Source of the DNA: Ruminococcus sp. CAG:403
GTDB lineage: Bacteria > Bacillota > Clostridia > Oscillospirales > Ruminococcaceae
Reading direction: 5' to 3'
Length of the DNA stretch: 15,239 nucleotides
Assembly (NCBI GenBank): GCA_000437255.1
Contig: FR899091.1
Span: forward strand, 43,457-58,695
Within the stretch, counting starts at the first letter, position 1. Each line of letters starts with the position of its first letter. Below are positions 6,181 to 13,365 of the stretch, in pieces. The translations under genes and the position numbers were made by a program. Below the pieces are notes generated by a model that was not told where the DNA came from, searched no databases, and worked only from the letters and a program-made list of their open reading frames with translations.

Positions 6181-7545
6181 TTATTTTCCAACACAAAATC
6201 TTGCAAATACATCATTGACTACTGCTTCTGAGACACGTTCTCCGGTCAACGTCAGCAATGCCTGCGCTGCTTCGTCCAACAACACAGTAATGCCATCCAG
6301 AAACTCTCCTGCATGTAGCGCTTCCAACGCTTGCAAAACCTGTTCCCGTGCTGTCAGCAGGCAGCCTCTTTGCCGCTCATTGGCTACAATTCCCATCTCC
6401 GGGGTTACTGAACCGGTATAAAACAACGTCTCAACTGCCTGCCGCAATGACTCCAGACCGGTTCCCTCCTTAGCAGATAGATACAGCACTTGGTCAAATG
6501 TCTGCTCCAGTTTCTCCGTATTCAATACCGGTACGCCATCCGTTTTGTTGACAATTGCCAGTACCGTTCTGCCCTGTATCTGCTCCATCATAGCGAGATC
6601 TTCTGCATCCAGAGCACGTGTGGCATCAAACACTGCCAGAATCAAATCTGCCTGCTGTACCTGCTCCCGGGCAATGGAAACGCCAATTTGCTCAATCACA
6701 TCTTCTGTCTCCCGAAGCCCTGCCGTATCGATCAGCCGCAGTGTCACATTGCCCAGCCGAATCCGTTCTTCTACCATGTCCCGTGTCGTTCCGGCAATCT
6801 CTGTTACAATGCTCCGCTGACAACCGGAAAGTAAGTTGAACAGGGTAGATTTTCCAACATTTGGCTTCCCGACAATCACGGCAGAAACACCTTCCCGCAA
6901 AATTTTTCCGTAAGAATAGGTATCCAATGTTGCCTGCAATTCCTCTAAAATATGCTGTATGCCAGCCTCCAGATAATCCGGCTGCACCTCCGGTAAATCC
7001 TCCTCCGGATAGTCTGCCCATGCCGCCAGATCGCCCAGCACATGCACCAGATCGTCTGTAATGCGCCGTACTCGCCGGAACAAAGCGCCATCCTGCACCG
7101 ACTGTGCAAATTGCAGTTCTCGCTGCCCGGAAGCACCAATCAAATCCATGACTGCTTCTGCTTGTGTCAGCGATACCTTTCCATTTAGAAATGCCCGCTT
7201 GGTGAATTCTCCTGCCTCTGCCGGCTGTGCGCCGGCTTCTAAAACGGCAGCCAATACTTGCTGGGTCACATAAATGCCGCCATGACAGGAAAGCTCTGCC
7301 ACATCTTCTCCGGTATAGCTATGCGGTGCCCGAAAGACCGTCAAGATGCCATGATCCAGCAAAGAAGCATCCTTCTGATGAATGGAGCCGTAACAACAAG
7401 TATAACCCGGCATAGAAGCCGCCTGCTTGCCGCCAGCGCCTTGAAACACACGATCTGCAATGCAGAATGCATCCGGTCCGGAAATACGAATGACGGCAAT
7501 TCCTCCGGCCGCCTGCGGCGTTGCAATTGCTGCAATGGTTGACAT
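6181..7545 (-). CDS. mnmE: tRNA modification GTPase MnmE
   Basis: MnmE (TrmE) is the GTPase partner of MnmG in wobble-uridine modification. The 454-residue protein has the N-terminal tetrahydrofolate-binding domain beginning MSTIAAIATPQAAGGIAVIR, a helical domain, and an inserted G domain with Walker A GKPNVGKS (226-233), GTTRD (252-256), DTAG (273-276) and NKTD (333-336). It ends in FCVGK, the conserved Cys-x-Gly-Lys tail that handles the one-carbon unit. The start at 7545 is set by the GAGGAGGT ribosome-binding site 5-6 nt upstream and by homology; an open frame runs further upstream but has no support. A terminator separates it from khpB, so it probably has its own promoter in the 79-bp gap, though none is clear. 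Its partner mnmG lies downstream beyond the repeat-filled gap. Confidence 0.98.
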   Translation of the reverse strand: MSTIAAIATPQAAGGIAVIRISGPDAFCIADRVFQGAGGKQAASMPGYTCCYGSIHQKDASLLDHGILTVFRAPHSYTGEDVAELSCHGGIYVTQQVLAAVLEAGAQPAEAGEFTKRAFLNGKVSLTQAEAVMDLIGASGQRELQFAQSVQDGALFRRVRRITDDLVHVLGDLAAWADYPEEDLPEVQPDYLEAGIQHILEELQATLDTYSYGKILREGVSAVIVGKPNVGKSTLFNLLSGCQRSIVTEIAGTTRDMVEERIRLGNVTLRLIDTAGLRETEDVIEQIGVSIAREQVQQADLILAVFDATRALDAEDLAMMEQIQGRTVLAIVNKTDGVPVLNTEKLEQTFDQVLYLSAKEGTGLESLRQAVETLFYTGSVTPEMGIVANERQRGCLLTAREQVLQALEALHAGEFLDGITVLLDEAAQALLTLTGERVSEAVVNDVFARFCVGK

Positions 7546-7624
7546 AGAGAACCTCCTCATAAATAAAAAAACACACTGTACCCAATAAAATAGAATCGAT
7601 CGAAAAGCTTTTTGCCAGATGAAA

Positions 7625-7654
7625 ACAGGGCTGCTCGCAATGGAACAGCCCTGT
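7625..7654 (-). terminator. khpB intrinsic terminator
   Basis: A 9-bp stem ACAGGGCTG/CAGCCCTGT with a 12-nt loop lies 9 nt after the khpB stop, followed by TTTTC on the minus strand. The short T run makes it a weaker terminator, so some read-through into mnmE is possible. Confidence 0.62.
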
Positions 7655-7663
7655 GTTTGCTTG

Positions 7664-8689
7664 TTACAGTTCAATCTTTCCGTACAGACCTGCGTGAATA
7701 TCGTCCTCCGGCTTGGGTTTCTTATAATCCTTTTCAAAGCTTGTCTTGAATGAATCCAGACTGCTTGGCTTAAAATCTTCCGGCTTTTTCTGATCCCGGT
7801 ATGGCTTTCTGCCGCCCTTGGAACCATGATAGCTGCCGTTTCTTCTCTCTCGCTTTCCGTTTACAGAAGAAATCACAACACGCCGATAGGGATCTTCTCC
7901 CACGCTCCGGGAAGAAACACCCTCAATCTCTGCAATCTTGGAATGGATAATCCGCCGTTCGTACGGATTCATCGGCTCCAAGGTGGTGGAACGTCCGCTT
8001 CGCAGCACATTCTTGGCAATCTTTTCTGCCAGCTGTTCCAGCGTCTTACGGCGTTTTGCCCGGTATCCGCTGCTGTCCAACGTCAAACGGGAGTATTCCT
8101 CCAGCCCCTTATTGGCAATCACAGAAGCCAGATACTGAATGGAATCCAGTGTCTCTCCCCGTCTGCCAATGATGGTACCGCTCTTGCTTTCGCTGCTCAA
8201 ATCCATCAGGATTCCGTTTTCCTGCTGGTATGTGGTAATGGTAATCGGTACACCCATTTCCCGATAAATGGAAAGGACATACTCCTTTGCCTTCTTGATG
8301 TTCGGCTCCAGTTCCTCATCTGTCAGCAGTTTCCGCTCCGGCTCTTCTGCCTGCGATGCTGCGGAGACTGTCTCCTGCTGCGGTACTTCGGCTGGTTTTT
8401 CCGGAGCAACAACTGGTTCCGGAACTGCCGGTTTCTGCGGCGCTGCAACCGATTCGATCGGCTGCTTGTTCGGTGCAGCCGGTTCTGCCTTTTCTGCCTC
8501 TGCGGCAGCAGCAACCGGCGGCTCATAAATTGCCTCTATTTTTGCTTCGCCTTTTTTGCCAAATCCCAGGAATCCCTTCTTTGGTTCCTCCAGGATTCGA
8601 AACACAATCTGGTCTTCTGAAACGCCAAAATGTTCTACTGCCATCTTCTTGGCATCTTCTACTCGTTTGGCCGTAAAAATTTCAGTCAT
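7664..8689 (-). CDS. khpB: RNA-binding protein KhpB (Jag)
   Basis: Jag/KhpB is a cytoplasmic RNA-binding protein which, with KhpA, affects cell elongation and division in other Firmicutes. The 341-residue protein has a Jag-N domain (1-52) with the KKGFLGFG motif at 37-44, an Ala/Pro/Glu-rich linker (about 55-125), a KH domain with the GRRG loop at 175-178, and an R3H domain with RRIIH at 245-249. The tail after about 280 is charged and low in complexity, longer than in many homologues. The start is supported by AAAGGA upstream. It lies 32 nt after yidC, the usual partner, and probably shares its transcript. Confidence 0.95.
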   Translation of the reverse strand: MTEIFTAKRVEDAKKMAVEHFGVSEDQIVFRILEEPKKGFLGFGKKGEAKIEAIYEPPVAAAAEAEKAEPAAPNKQPIESVAAPQKPAVPEPVVAPEKPAEVPQQETVSAASQAEEPERKLLTDEELEPNIKKAKEYVLSIYREMGVPITITTYQQENGILMDLSSESKSGTIIGRRGETLDSIQYLASVIANKGLEEYSRLTLDSSGYRAKRRKTLEQLAEKIAKNVLRSGRSTTLEPMNPYERRIIHSKIAEIEGVSSRSVGEDPYRRVVISSVNGKRERRNGSYHGSKGGRKPYRDQKKPEDFKPSSLDSFKTSFEKDYKKPKPEDDIHAGLYGKIEL

Positions 8690-8721
8690 GATTGCTCATC
8701 CTTTCTGTCAGCAATACCTAA

Positions 8722-9843
8722 TCAGTCTTTGTCCTCATAGTCATCGCCGTATTTTTCTGCCATTCGCTTTCTTGCTTCCCGCAATGTATTCCGATTGTGT
8801 TCAGAAAGCTCGGAACGAGACATGTCCTTGGATTTTTCTGCGTAATCTTCCCGCTGCTTCATGGCTTCGGACTGCGCTTCCATCATGCGGGTCATGAAGT
8901 TTTTCTTTCCGCTTGCATATTTTTTTGCCAGTTTTTTCTCTTCTTTTGCCATGATCTTCTCAATACGCTCCGGTGTAAAGTACCGGTTCAGACCAATGGT
9001 CTGGATCAAAGAGAAGAACGAAGAGCACGCCCAGTAAAAACCAACACCAGCCGGAACCTGGAACGCAAATACAACCGAGAAAATCGGCATTACGTACAGC
9101 ATAATGTTCATACAGCCCATGTTTGCCATACTCGGATTGCGTTTTTTATTGATCCACTGGGTATAAATGGTCATAATCAGCTGTAGGACACCAGACAAAA
9201 ACGGAATCAGGAACAGTACAACAGCAGATGCATTCCAAACATCGGGATGCAGCTGCGGCACAGAACCCAAGTTTACGCCAAAGATCTGAAAATTATTATA
9301 GAATTCATTCAGCTGGCTGACTACCTGATCCGTAAAGCCTTCTTTTCCTTGGAACGCATCTGGATTCTGATGGAAGGTATTTAAAATATTCAGCTCTTCC
9401 CGCAAGTCTGTTCCGGAAGTCTTTATATTCAGCGCTTCCATTACCTGCTTACCAGATTCCACCACACCGCTGTTTTTCAGCTTCAAAATGTACGTCATCG
9501 GTTTATAGACAACGTCCAAAATACCAAACAACAGGAAGAATTGCAGGAACATCGGCAAACAGGAAGCCATCGGGTTGATGTTTTCTTCCTGATAGAGCTT
9601 TGCCTGCTCCTCCTGAAGCTTTTGCGGATTATCTTTATACTTTTTCCGCAATTTTTCGAGCTTTGGATTCAGCCGCTGCATTTTTGCGGAATTGGCTTGC
9701 TGCTTATAAGAAATGGGGAACAGAATCAGCTTGGTAATGATGGTAAAGATCAAAATTGCTACGCCATAGTTGTTGACAACTTCATAAATCAGACGCATGA
9801 TCCAGCCGAACGGCTTCCCACACAAATCGTACAGAAACATCAT
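8722..9843 (-). CDS. yidC: Membrane protein insertase YidC/Oxa1 family
   Basis: YidC inserts and folds membrane proteins, alone or with SecYEG. The 373-residue protein has a core of five transmembrane segments at about 22-44, 94-120, 203-228, 243-262 and 265-284, a cytoplasmic hairpin (about 45-90) rich in Lys and Glu, and a strongly charged tail (290-373). The groove position that is Arg in Escherichia and Bacillus appears as Lys38 in FTIITKLILFP. The loop between the second and third segments (about 121-200) is long compared with Bacillus SpoIIIJ. There is no lipoprotein signal peptide. The start is ATG at 9843 (or 9840); an AAGGGA lies 12-13 nt upstream, rather far. An open frame extends to 10011 but crosses two hairpins and is not supported. 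Confidence 0.93.
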   Translation of the reverse strand: MMFLYDLCGKPFGWIMRLIYEVVNNYGVAILIFTIITKLILFPISYKQQANSAKMQRLNPKLEKLRKKYKDNPQKLQEEQAKLYQEENINPMASCLPMFLQFFLLFGILDVVYKPMTYILKLKNSGVVESGKQVMEALNIKTSGTDLREELNILNTFHQNPDAFQGKEGFTDQVVSQLNEFYNNFQIFGVNLGSVPQLHPDVWNASAVVLFLIPFLSGVLQLIMTIYTQWINKKRNPSMANMGCMNIMLYVMPIFSVVFAFQVPAGVGFYWACSSFFSLIQTIGLNRYFTPERIEKIMAKEEKKLAKKYASGKKNFMTRMMEAQSEAMKQREDYAEKSKDMSRSELSEHNRNTLREARKRMAEKYGDDYEDKD

Positions 9844-9920
9844 ATTGGTCGTACATCCCTTCTTCTGCGTTTCTGTCTCGAAGCTTCCTGCAATTCGAGG
9901 CAGATAAAAAGCGTTTGATT

Positions 9921-9967
9921 GCAGTCCGCCTTTTGCAGGCAGACCGCCAGCTCCCCGCAAAACGGGG
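9921..9967 (-). promoter_or_regulatory. Two hairpins in the yidD-yidC gap
   Basis: Between yidD and yidC (9844-10010) the transcript can form CCCCG-TTTTG-CGGGG (9967-9953) and then a 10-bp stem with two G-U pairs and a 7-nt loop (9947-9938 with 9930-9921). Neither is followed directly by a T run, so they are not plain terminators. They may stabilise or control the yidC message; no known riboswitch is recognised. Confidence 0.45.
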
Positions 9968-10010
9968 ATGTGAGGATACCCTAAGAGTGTGTGCAGACAA
10001 AAAACGCACA

Positions 10011-10271
10011 CTAATACTTTCCGAATTTTCTAGGGCGCTTGGGGCGAATCGATGGGAATTGGTCTGGCACATAATCCACGCCGCCGGGTGACCAGGGATG
10101 GCAATGCAGCAGCCGCCGAACGGCCAAATAGGTACCTTTCCAGGCACCAAAGCGCATAATTGCCTCCATTGCATACGTAGAACAGGTCGGATAATACCGA
10201 CAAACCGGCGGAAACAGCGGAGAAATGCATTTCCGGTAAAACCGAATCAGCAGCAGCAAAACCTGTTTCAC
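10011..10271 (-). CDS. yidD: Membrane protein insertion efficiency factor YidD
   Basis: YidD is a small membrane-associated protein that assists YidC. The 86-residue product has an N-terminal amphipathic segment (KQVLLLLIRFYRKCIS), the conserved cysteine region CRYYPTCSTYA (about 24-34), LLHCHPWSPGGVDYVP and a basic tail. It starts with GTG at 10271, overlapping the rnpA stop as GTGA, so its translation is coupled to rnpA. Order rpmH-rnpA-yidD-yidC-khpB is the standard one. Confidence 0.95.
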   Translation of the reverse strand: MKQVLLLLIRFYRKCISPLFPPVCRYYPTCSTYAMEAIMRFGAWKGTYLAVRRLLHCHPWSPGGVDYVPDQFPSIRPKRPRKFGKY

Positions 10272-10624
10272 TTTTTTTCACCTGCCTGTAGGGCAGCTTC
10301 GATCCGCTTCCGTCCAGCAGAACCGAGGTAGCTGCTAAGCTGGGTGGAAGAGATGCCACCAATTGCAGCTCTTGCCACAATGACGAGATCCATTCCAACC
10401 GGAAGCTTGTCCACATTTTCACGGTACGCCTGCCGAATGATGCGTTTGGCACGATTACGCGCAACGGCATTGCCGACTTTTTTCCCGGCGGTGACACCAA
10501 ATCGGTTATAGGTACGCCGATTCTTTCGGACATAAATCACCACATAGGGAGAAACAATCGCTTTTCCGTGCTGATACAACGAAACAAACGCTTTATTTTG
10601 ATTTAAAATCACTGTGTTCTGCAT
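10268..10624 (-). CDS. rnpA: Ribonuclease P protein component
   Basis: RnpA is the protein subunit of RNase P, which removes the 5' leader of pre-tRNA together with the catalytic RNA. The 118-residue basic protein has the family signature at about 48-68 with core GKKVGNAVARNRAKR, followed by IIRQAYR. Two in-frame ATGs lie 6 nt apart; the second (10624) is chosen because AGAGGT is about 9 nt before it but only 3 nt before the first. Its stop overlaps the GTG of yidD. A terminator stands between it and rpmH, so its level may be set by read-through. Confidence 0.95.
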   Translation of the reverse strand: MQNTVILNQNKAFVSLYQHGKAIVSPYVVIYVRKNRRTYNRFGVTAGKKVGNAVARNRAKRIIRQAYRENVDKLPVGMDLVIVARAAIGGISSTQLSSYLGSAGRKRIEAALQAGEKK

Positions 10625-10680
10625 CCGCATCGCACCTCTTCTTCCAGGACGGGCCTATGAGCGTATTCACATAAAATAAA

Positions 10681-10704
10681 AGACCACAAAAGATTTTGTG
10701 GTCT
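10681..10704 (-). terminator. Terminator/attenuator between rpmH and rnpA
   Basis: AGACCACAAAA and TTTTGTGGTCT form a perfect stem of about 10 bp only 6 nt after the rpmH stop, followed on the minus strand by TTTTATTTTAT. With no obvious promoter before rnpA, it probably reduces rather than abolishes transcription into rnpA-yidD-yidC-khpB. Confidence 0.85.
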
Positions 10705-10710
10705 GACTCG

Positions 10711-10845
10711 TTAGTGGGAAAGTCTTGCTCTGCCCTTTGCTCTTCTACGAGCTAAAACCTTTCTTCCATTGCTGGTAGCCATTCTCTTTCTGAAGCCATG
10801 CTCTTTTTTTCTATGCAGCTTCTTCGGCTGATATGTTCTTTTCAC
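10711..10845 (-). CDS. rpmH: 50S ribosomal protein L34
   Basis: This 44-residue protein reads MKRTYQPKKLHRKKEHGF, continues FRKRMATSNGRKVLARRRAKGRARLSH, and is a complete, very basic L34 of the usual length, part of the large ribosomal subunit. It starts with GTG at 10845, placed 8 nt after a strong GGAGG; no in-frame ATG is available at the conserved N-terminus. It is the first gene leftward of the origin and has a near-perfect promoter. Confidence 0.98.
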   Translation of the reverse strand: MKRTYQPKKLHRKKEHGFRKRMATSNGRKVLARRRAKGRARLSH

Positions 10846-10950
10846 AAGTATTTCCTCCTCTCGCCATGGTTTCTGAAACGGAATCTGCCTGACAGAAGCA
10901 GACAGACGGGATTTATGCAGAATTTGCCCACAAAAATCCGTTTATACCCT

Positions 10951-10979
10951 ATTATAACCTACAAAGAAGAATCTGTCAA
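10951..10979 (-). promoter_or_regulatory. rpmH promoter (sigma-A type, consensus)
   Basis: On the minus strand TTGACA (10974-10979), a 17-nt spacer and TATAAT (10951-10956) match the consensus perfectly. The start would be near 10944, leaving a leader of about 100 nt before the GTG. It should be a strong promoter, fitting a ribosomal gene. Confidence 0.92.
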
Positions 10980-11047
10980 GCTTTTTTTTGAAAATCTTGA
11001 AATTTCAAAACCGAGCCGCAGATTTCACAAAATTCCCACGCAAAATC

Positions 11048-11396
11048 TGTGGAAAATCATTTTTGGAATACACAAGCCTGTTTTCCACAGCCAGCAATCC
11101 TGCGGCAAATTTGGCAGAATCCCTTTTTGTAGGCAGGAAAGCGATTGGCTATCGGTATTCGTTCTCTGTCTGCTTTTCCACGATGCAATTGGGGAAAGTG
11201 TGTGGAAGCTGCTTGGTACAGCTGCTTCCGCAACTGTTGAAACTTTCTCTTTTCGTTCCAAAAGACTTGTTTCTTCCTATTTTTTCTGTCCAAAATGCTT
11301 TCCACAAATGAACGTGGTTTTTTCAACAAACCCTCTTGATTTTTTCCACAATCTGTGGTACACTATTATATTATAGCTGCTGCGCATTGTGGAAAA
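11048..11396. other. oriC, upstream DnaA-box cluster
   Basis: The rpmH-dnaA gap holds repeated DnaA-box-like 9-mers of the form TTTTCCACA: 11048-11056 (reverse), 11081-11089, 11174-11182 (last base G), 11298-11306 (first base C), 11342-11350, and 11388-11396 (reverse), plus weaker ones at 11201-11209 and 11354-11362. The textbook TTATCCACA does not occur. This corresponds to the incC part of a bipartite Firmicute origin and overlaps the dnaA promoter. Confidence 0.88.
11336..11364 (+). promoter_or_regulatory. dnaA promoter with DnaA boxes in its spacer
   Basis: TTGATT (11336-11341), a 17-nt spacer and TACACT (11359-11364) form the best promoter upstream of dnaA. The spacer is almost entirely the inverted pair TTTTCCACA-atc-TGTGG, so DnaA bound there would cover the promoter: an autoregulatory arrangement. 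A second -10-like TATATT lies just downstream. Confidence 0.65.
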
Positions 11397-11449
11397 CATG
11401 CAGCTTCCCGTTGCAGTAGAGAATTTCAACATAGAAAGGACCCCCGCTT

Positions 11450-12823
11450 ATGAATTCTTTTCAAGAAGTCTTTGCGCGTGTAAAACAATATTGCCTGGAA
11501 GAAGGCGATATTCCAGAAGTCGCGATCAATCTTTGGATCAATGCCATGGAACCCATTGCTTTGAGTGGAACCGATGCTGTTTTCACTGTACAGTCTGACT
11601 TTCAGCGCTCCGTGATTCTCAATAACTATGAGGCACTCTTAAAAGAAGCATTCCGCAACATCCTCGGATTTGATGTCAATCTGATTATCAATGTCGAAGA
11701 CGAACTGCTGGCACGCAATTCTAACCGTACCGCTCCTGTCAATGACTTTGATGAACTGGCACGCCGCCATGAACAGCTGGAACGCACCTTCGAAGGCGCC
11801 AACTACGACTATACATTCAGTACCTTCATCGTCGGCCGCTCCAATGAATTTGCGCATGCTGCCTGCACCGCAGTTGCCAAAGAGCCCGGCAAAACATATA
11901 ACCCGCTGTTTATCTACGGCCCATCCGGCTTGGGCAAAACCCACCTGATGCACGCCATTGCCAATGAGGTGCACAAAAACCACCCGGATTATAAGATTAT
12001 TTATGTCACCAGTGAAGGTTTCGGAAATGACCTCATCAATGGCATTACCTCCCACAATATGTCCGCATTCCACGAAAAGTATCGTTCGGCAGATGTCCTG
12101 CTCATCGACGACATTCAGTTTTTCAGCGGCAAAGAACAGATGCAGGAGGAATTCTTCCATACCTTCAACAAGTTGCATGCAGAGGACAAGCAGATTGTCA
12201 TCACCTCTGATAAGCCGCCCAAGGAACTGAAAACACTGGAGGATCGCATTCGCAACCGATTTGAATGGGGATTAATTGCAGATATTGACATCCCGGACTT
12301 TGAAACCCGTATTGCCATCATTCGCCGGAAAGCCGAACTGCTGGATCTGTACATTCCGGATGACGTGGCAGAATTCATTGCCAATCGTTTAAAGACCAAC
12401 ATCCGGCAGCTGGAAGGTGCCATCAAGAAGCTGAAGGCGCTCAAGCACCTAGCTGGCTCACAGCCTTCTATTTCCATGGCGCAGAGTGTCATTAAGGACA
12501 TTCAGACCAATGACCAGCCCATTCCCATCACCGTAGAGAAGATTATCATGGAAGTCGCCGATGTCTACGGCGTTACGCCGGAAGAAATCCGCAGCAGCAA
12601 GCGTTCGGCGCAGATTTCAACGGCACGAAAAGTAGCCATCTACGTGGTACGGGAGATCACCAAGATGCCACTGCAATCCATCGGAACCGAATTTGGCGGA
12701 CGGGATCACTCCACGATCGTTTATGCCATCAACAACATTGAAGCCGGCATGAAGCGCGATCAAACACTGAAACAACTGGTGGATGACACCATTAAGAATA
12801 TTTGCGATAAAAGCAACGCATAA
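11450..12823 (+). CDS. dnaA: Chromosomal replication initiator protein DnaA
   Basis: DnaA binds its boxes, assembles on single DNA strands and opens the origin. The 457-residue protein shows domain I (1-about 80), a short linker, the AAA+ domain with Walker A GPSGLGKT (157-164), Walker B LLIDDIQF (217-224) and the arginine region RIRNRFEWG (266-274), and the DNA-binding domain IV with the signature GGRDHSTIVYA (416-426). AAAGGA lies 9 nt before the ATG. It is flanked by box clusters on both sides and divergent from rpmH. The box-recognition signature is standard although the boxes themselves carry T at position 3. Confidence 0.99.
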   Translation: MNSFQEVFARVKQYCLEEGDIPEVAINLWINAMEPIALSGTDAVFTVQSDFQRSVILNNYEALLKEAFRNILGFDVNLIINVEDELLARNSNRTAPVNDFDELARRHEQLERTFEGANYDYTFSTFIVGRSNEFAHAACTAVAKEPGKTYNPLFIYGPSGLGKTHLMHAIANEVHKNHPDYKIIYVTSEGFGNDLINGITSHNMSAFHEKYRSADVLLIDDIQFFSGKEQMQEEFFHTFNKLHAEDKQIVITSDKPPKELKTLEDRIRNRFEWGLIADIDIPDFETRIAIIRRKAELLDLYIPDDVAEFIANRLKTNIRQLEGAIKKLKALKHLAGSQPSISMAQSVIKDIQTNDQPIPITVEKIIMEVADVYGVTPEEIRSSKRSAQISTARKVAIYVVREITKMPLQSIGTEFGGRDHSTIVYAINNIEAGMKRDQTLKQLVDDTIKNICDKSNA

Positions 12824-12859
12824 TGTCGATTTTGCACGTTTTTCACAACCTTTAAACGG

Positions 12860-13266
12860 CTTTCCACATTGTTTTCAACACATTGTGGAAAGCGATGTGG
12901 AAAAGAAAAGAGAGGATTCTTCCAGCGAATCCCCCTGCACTCGAACCAGCTGCGTCTGTTTCTTCCACAAATCAGACCACTTCGTATTTCCACTTTTCCC
13001 AAGCACGCACTTGGATTTTCCACGATTTTTCCACATTTGTATGTTTTCCACTCCACAAAATTTCCACTTTTTCCATTGCTGTTTGCATTTCCACATTTCC
13101 ACATTTTTTCCGCATCCGTCCTGTGGAAGGGAAATGTCCCAGCATGCAAGGAAAAACCTGCTTTTCCACAAACTCACATCCTCTACTACTACTATACTTT
13201 TTCTTATTTCTATTTCTTCTCATCTTTCTTCTGCAAGCAGAAATCTGACTGTCCACCCGTGGAAAA
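12860..13266. other. oriC, downstream DnaA-box cluster
   Basis: The dnaA-dnaN gap (12824-13365) has no gene and is packed with DnaA-box-like 9-mers. Reverse-oriented ones lie at 12884, 12896, 13122 and 13258; forward ones start at 12860, 12961, 12986, 13016, 13027, 13044, 13060, 13087, 13095 and 13162. Exact TTTTCCACA occurs at 13027 and 13162, and exact TGTGGAAAA at 12896; the rest differ by one or two bases. This corresponds to the incAB part of a bipartite origin. A GGATTC/GAATCC hairpin at 12914-12932 has no T run and is not a convincing terminator. Confidence 0.9.
13162..13240 (+). other. Predicted origin unwinding site: DnaA box, DnaA-trios, T-rich stretch
   Basis: A perfect TTTTCCACA (13162-13170) is followed after 12 nt by four CTA triplets (13183-13194); the opposite strand therefore reads 3'-GAT repeats, the DnaA-trio pattern 3'-[G/A]A[T/A]-5'. 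A nearly GC-free T-rich run (about 13195-13230) follows. In Bacillus subtilis this order marks the place where DnaA first melts DNA. Confidence 0.75.
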
Positions 13267-13365
13267 CGCACCATCTATAAAAGCGAATGAAAAGCGAACA
13301 AAATATCAAACACGCCTCCGTTTTGCATCCTGCAACGCCGGCACATCAGAAAGAGGATTTGCACC

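Noticed and set aside
7546..7624. mnmE promoter
   Set aside because: Only a TGGCAA/TATTTT pair with 19-nt spacing is present, too weak to call.
7546..7827. N-terminal extension of MnmE
   Set aside because: It crosses the khpB terminator and part of khpB; the homologous start at 7545 has a strong ribosome-binding site.
9844..10011. N-terminal extension of YidC
   Set aside because: It has no ribosome-binding site, covers two hairpins and does not resemble a signal peptide.
12914..12932. GGATTC/GAATCC hairpin as the dnaA terminator
   Set aside because: The stem is only 6 bp and is followed by CCCTG rather than a T run.
12783..13280. Several open frames on both strands between dnaA and dnaN
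   Set aside because: They are low-complexity products of repeated DnaA boxes and lack ribosome-binding sites.
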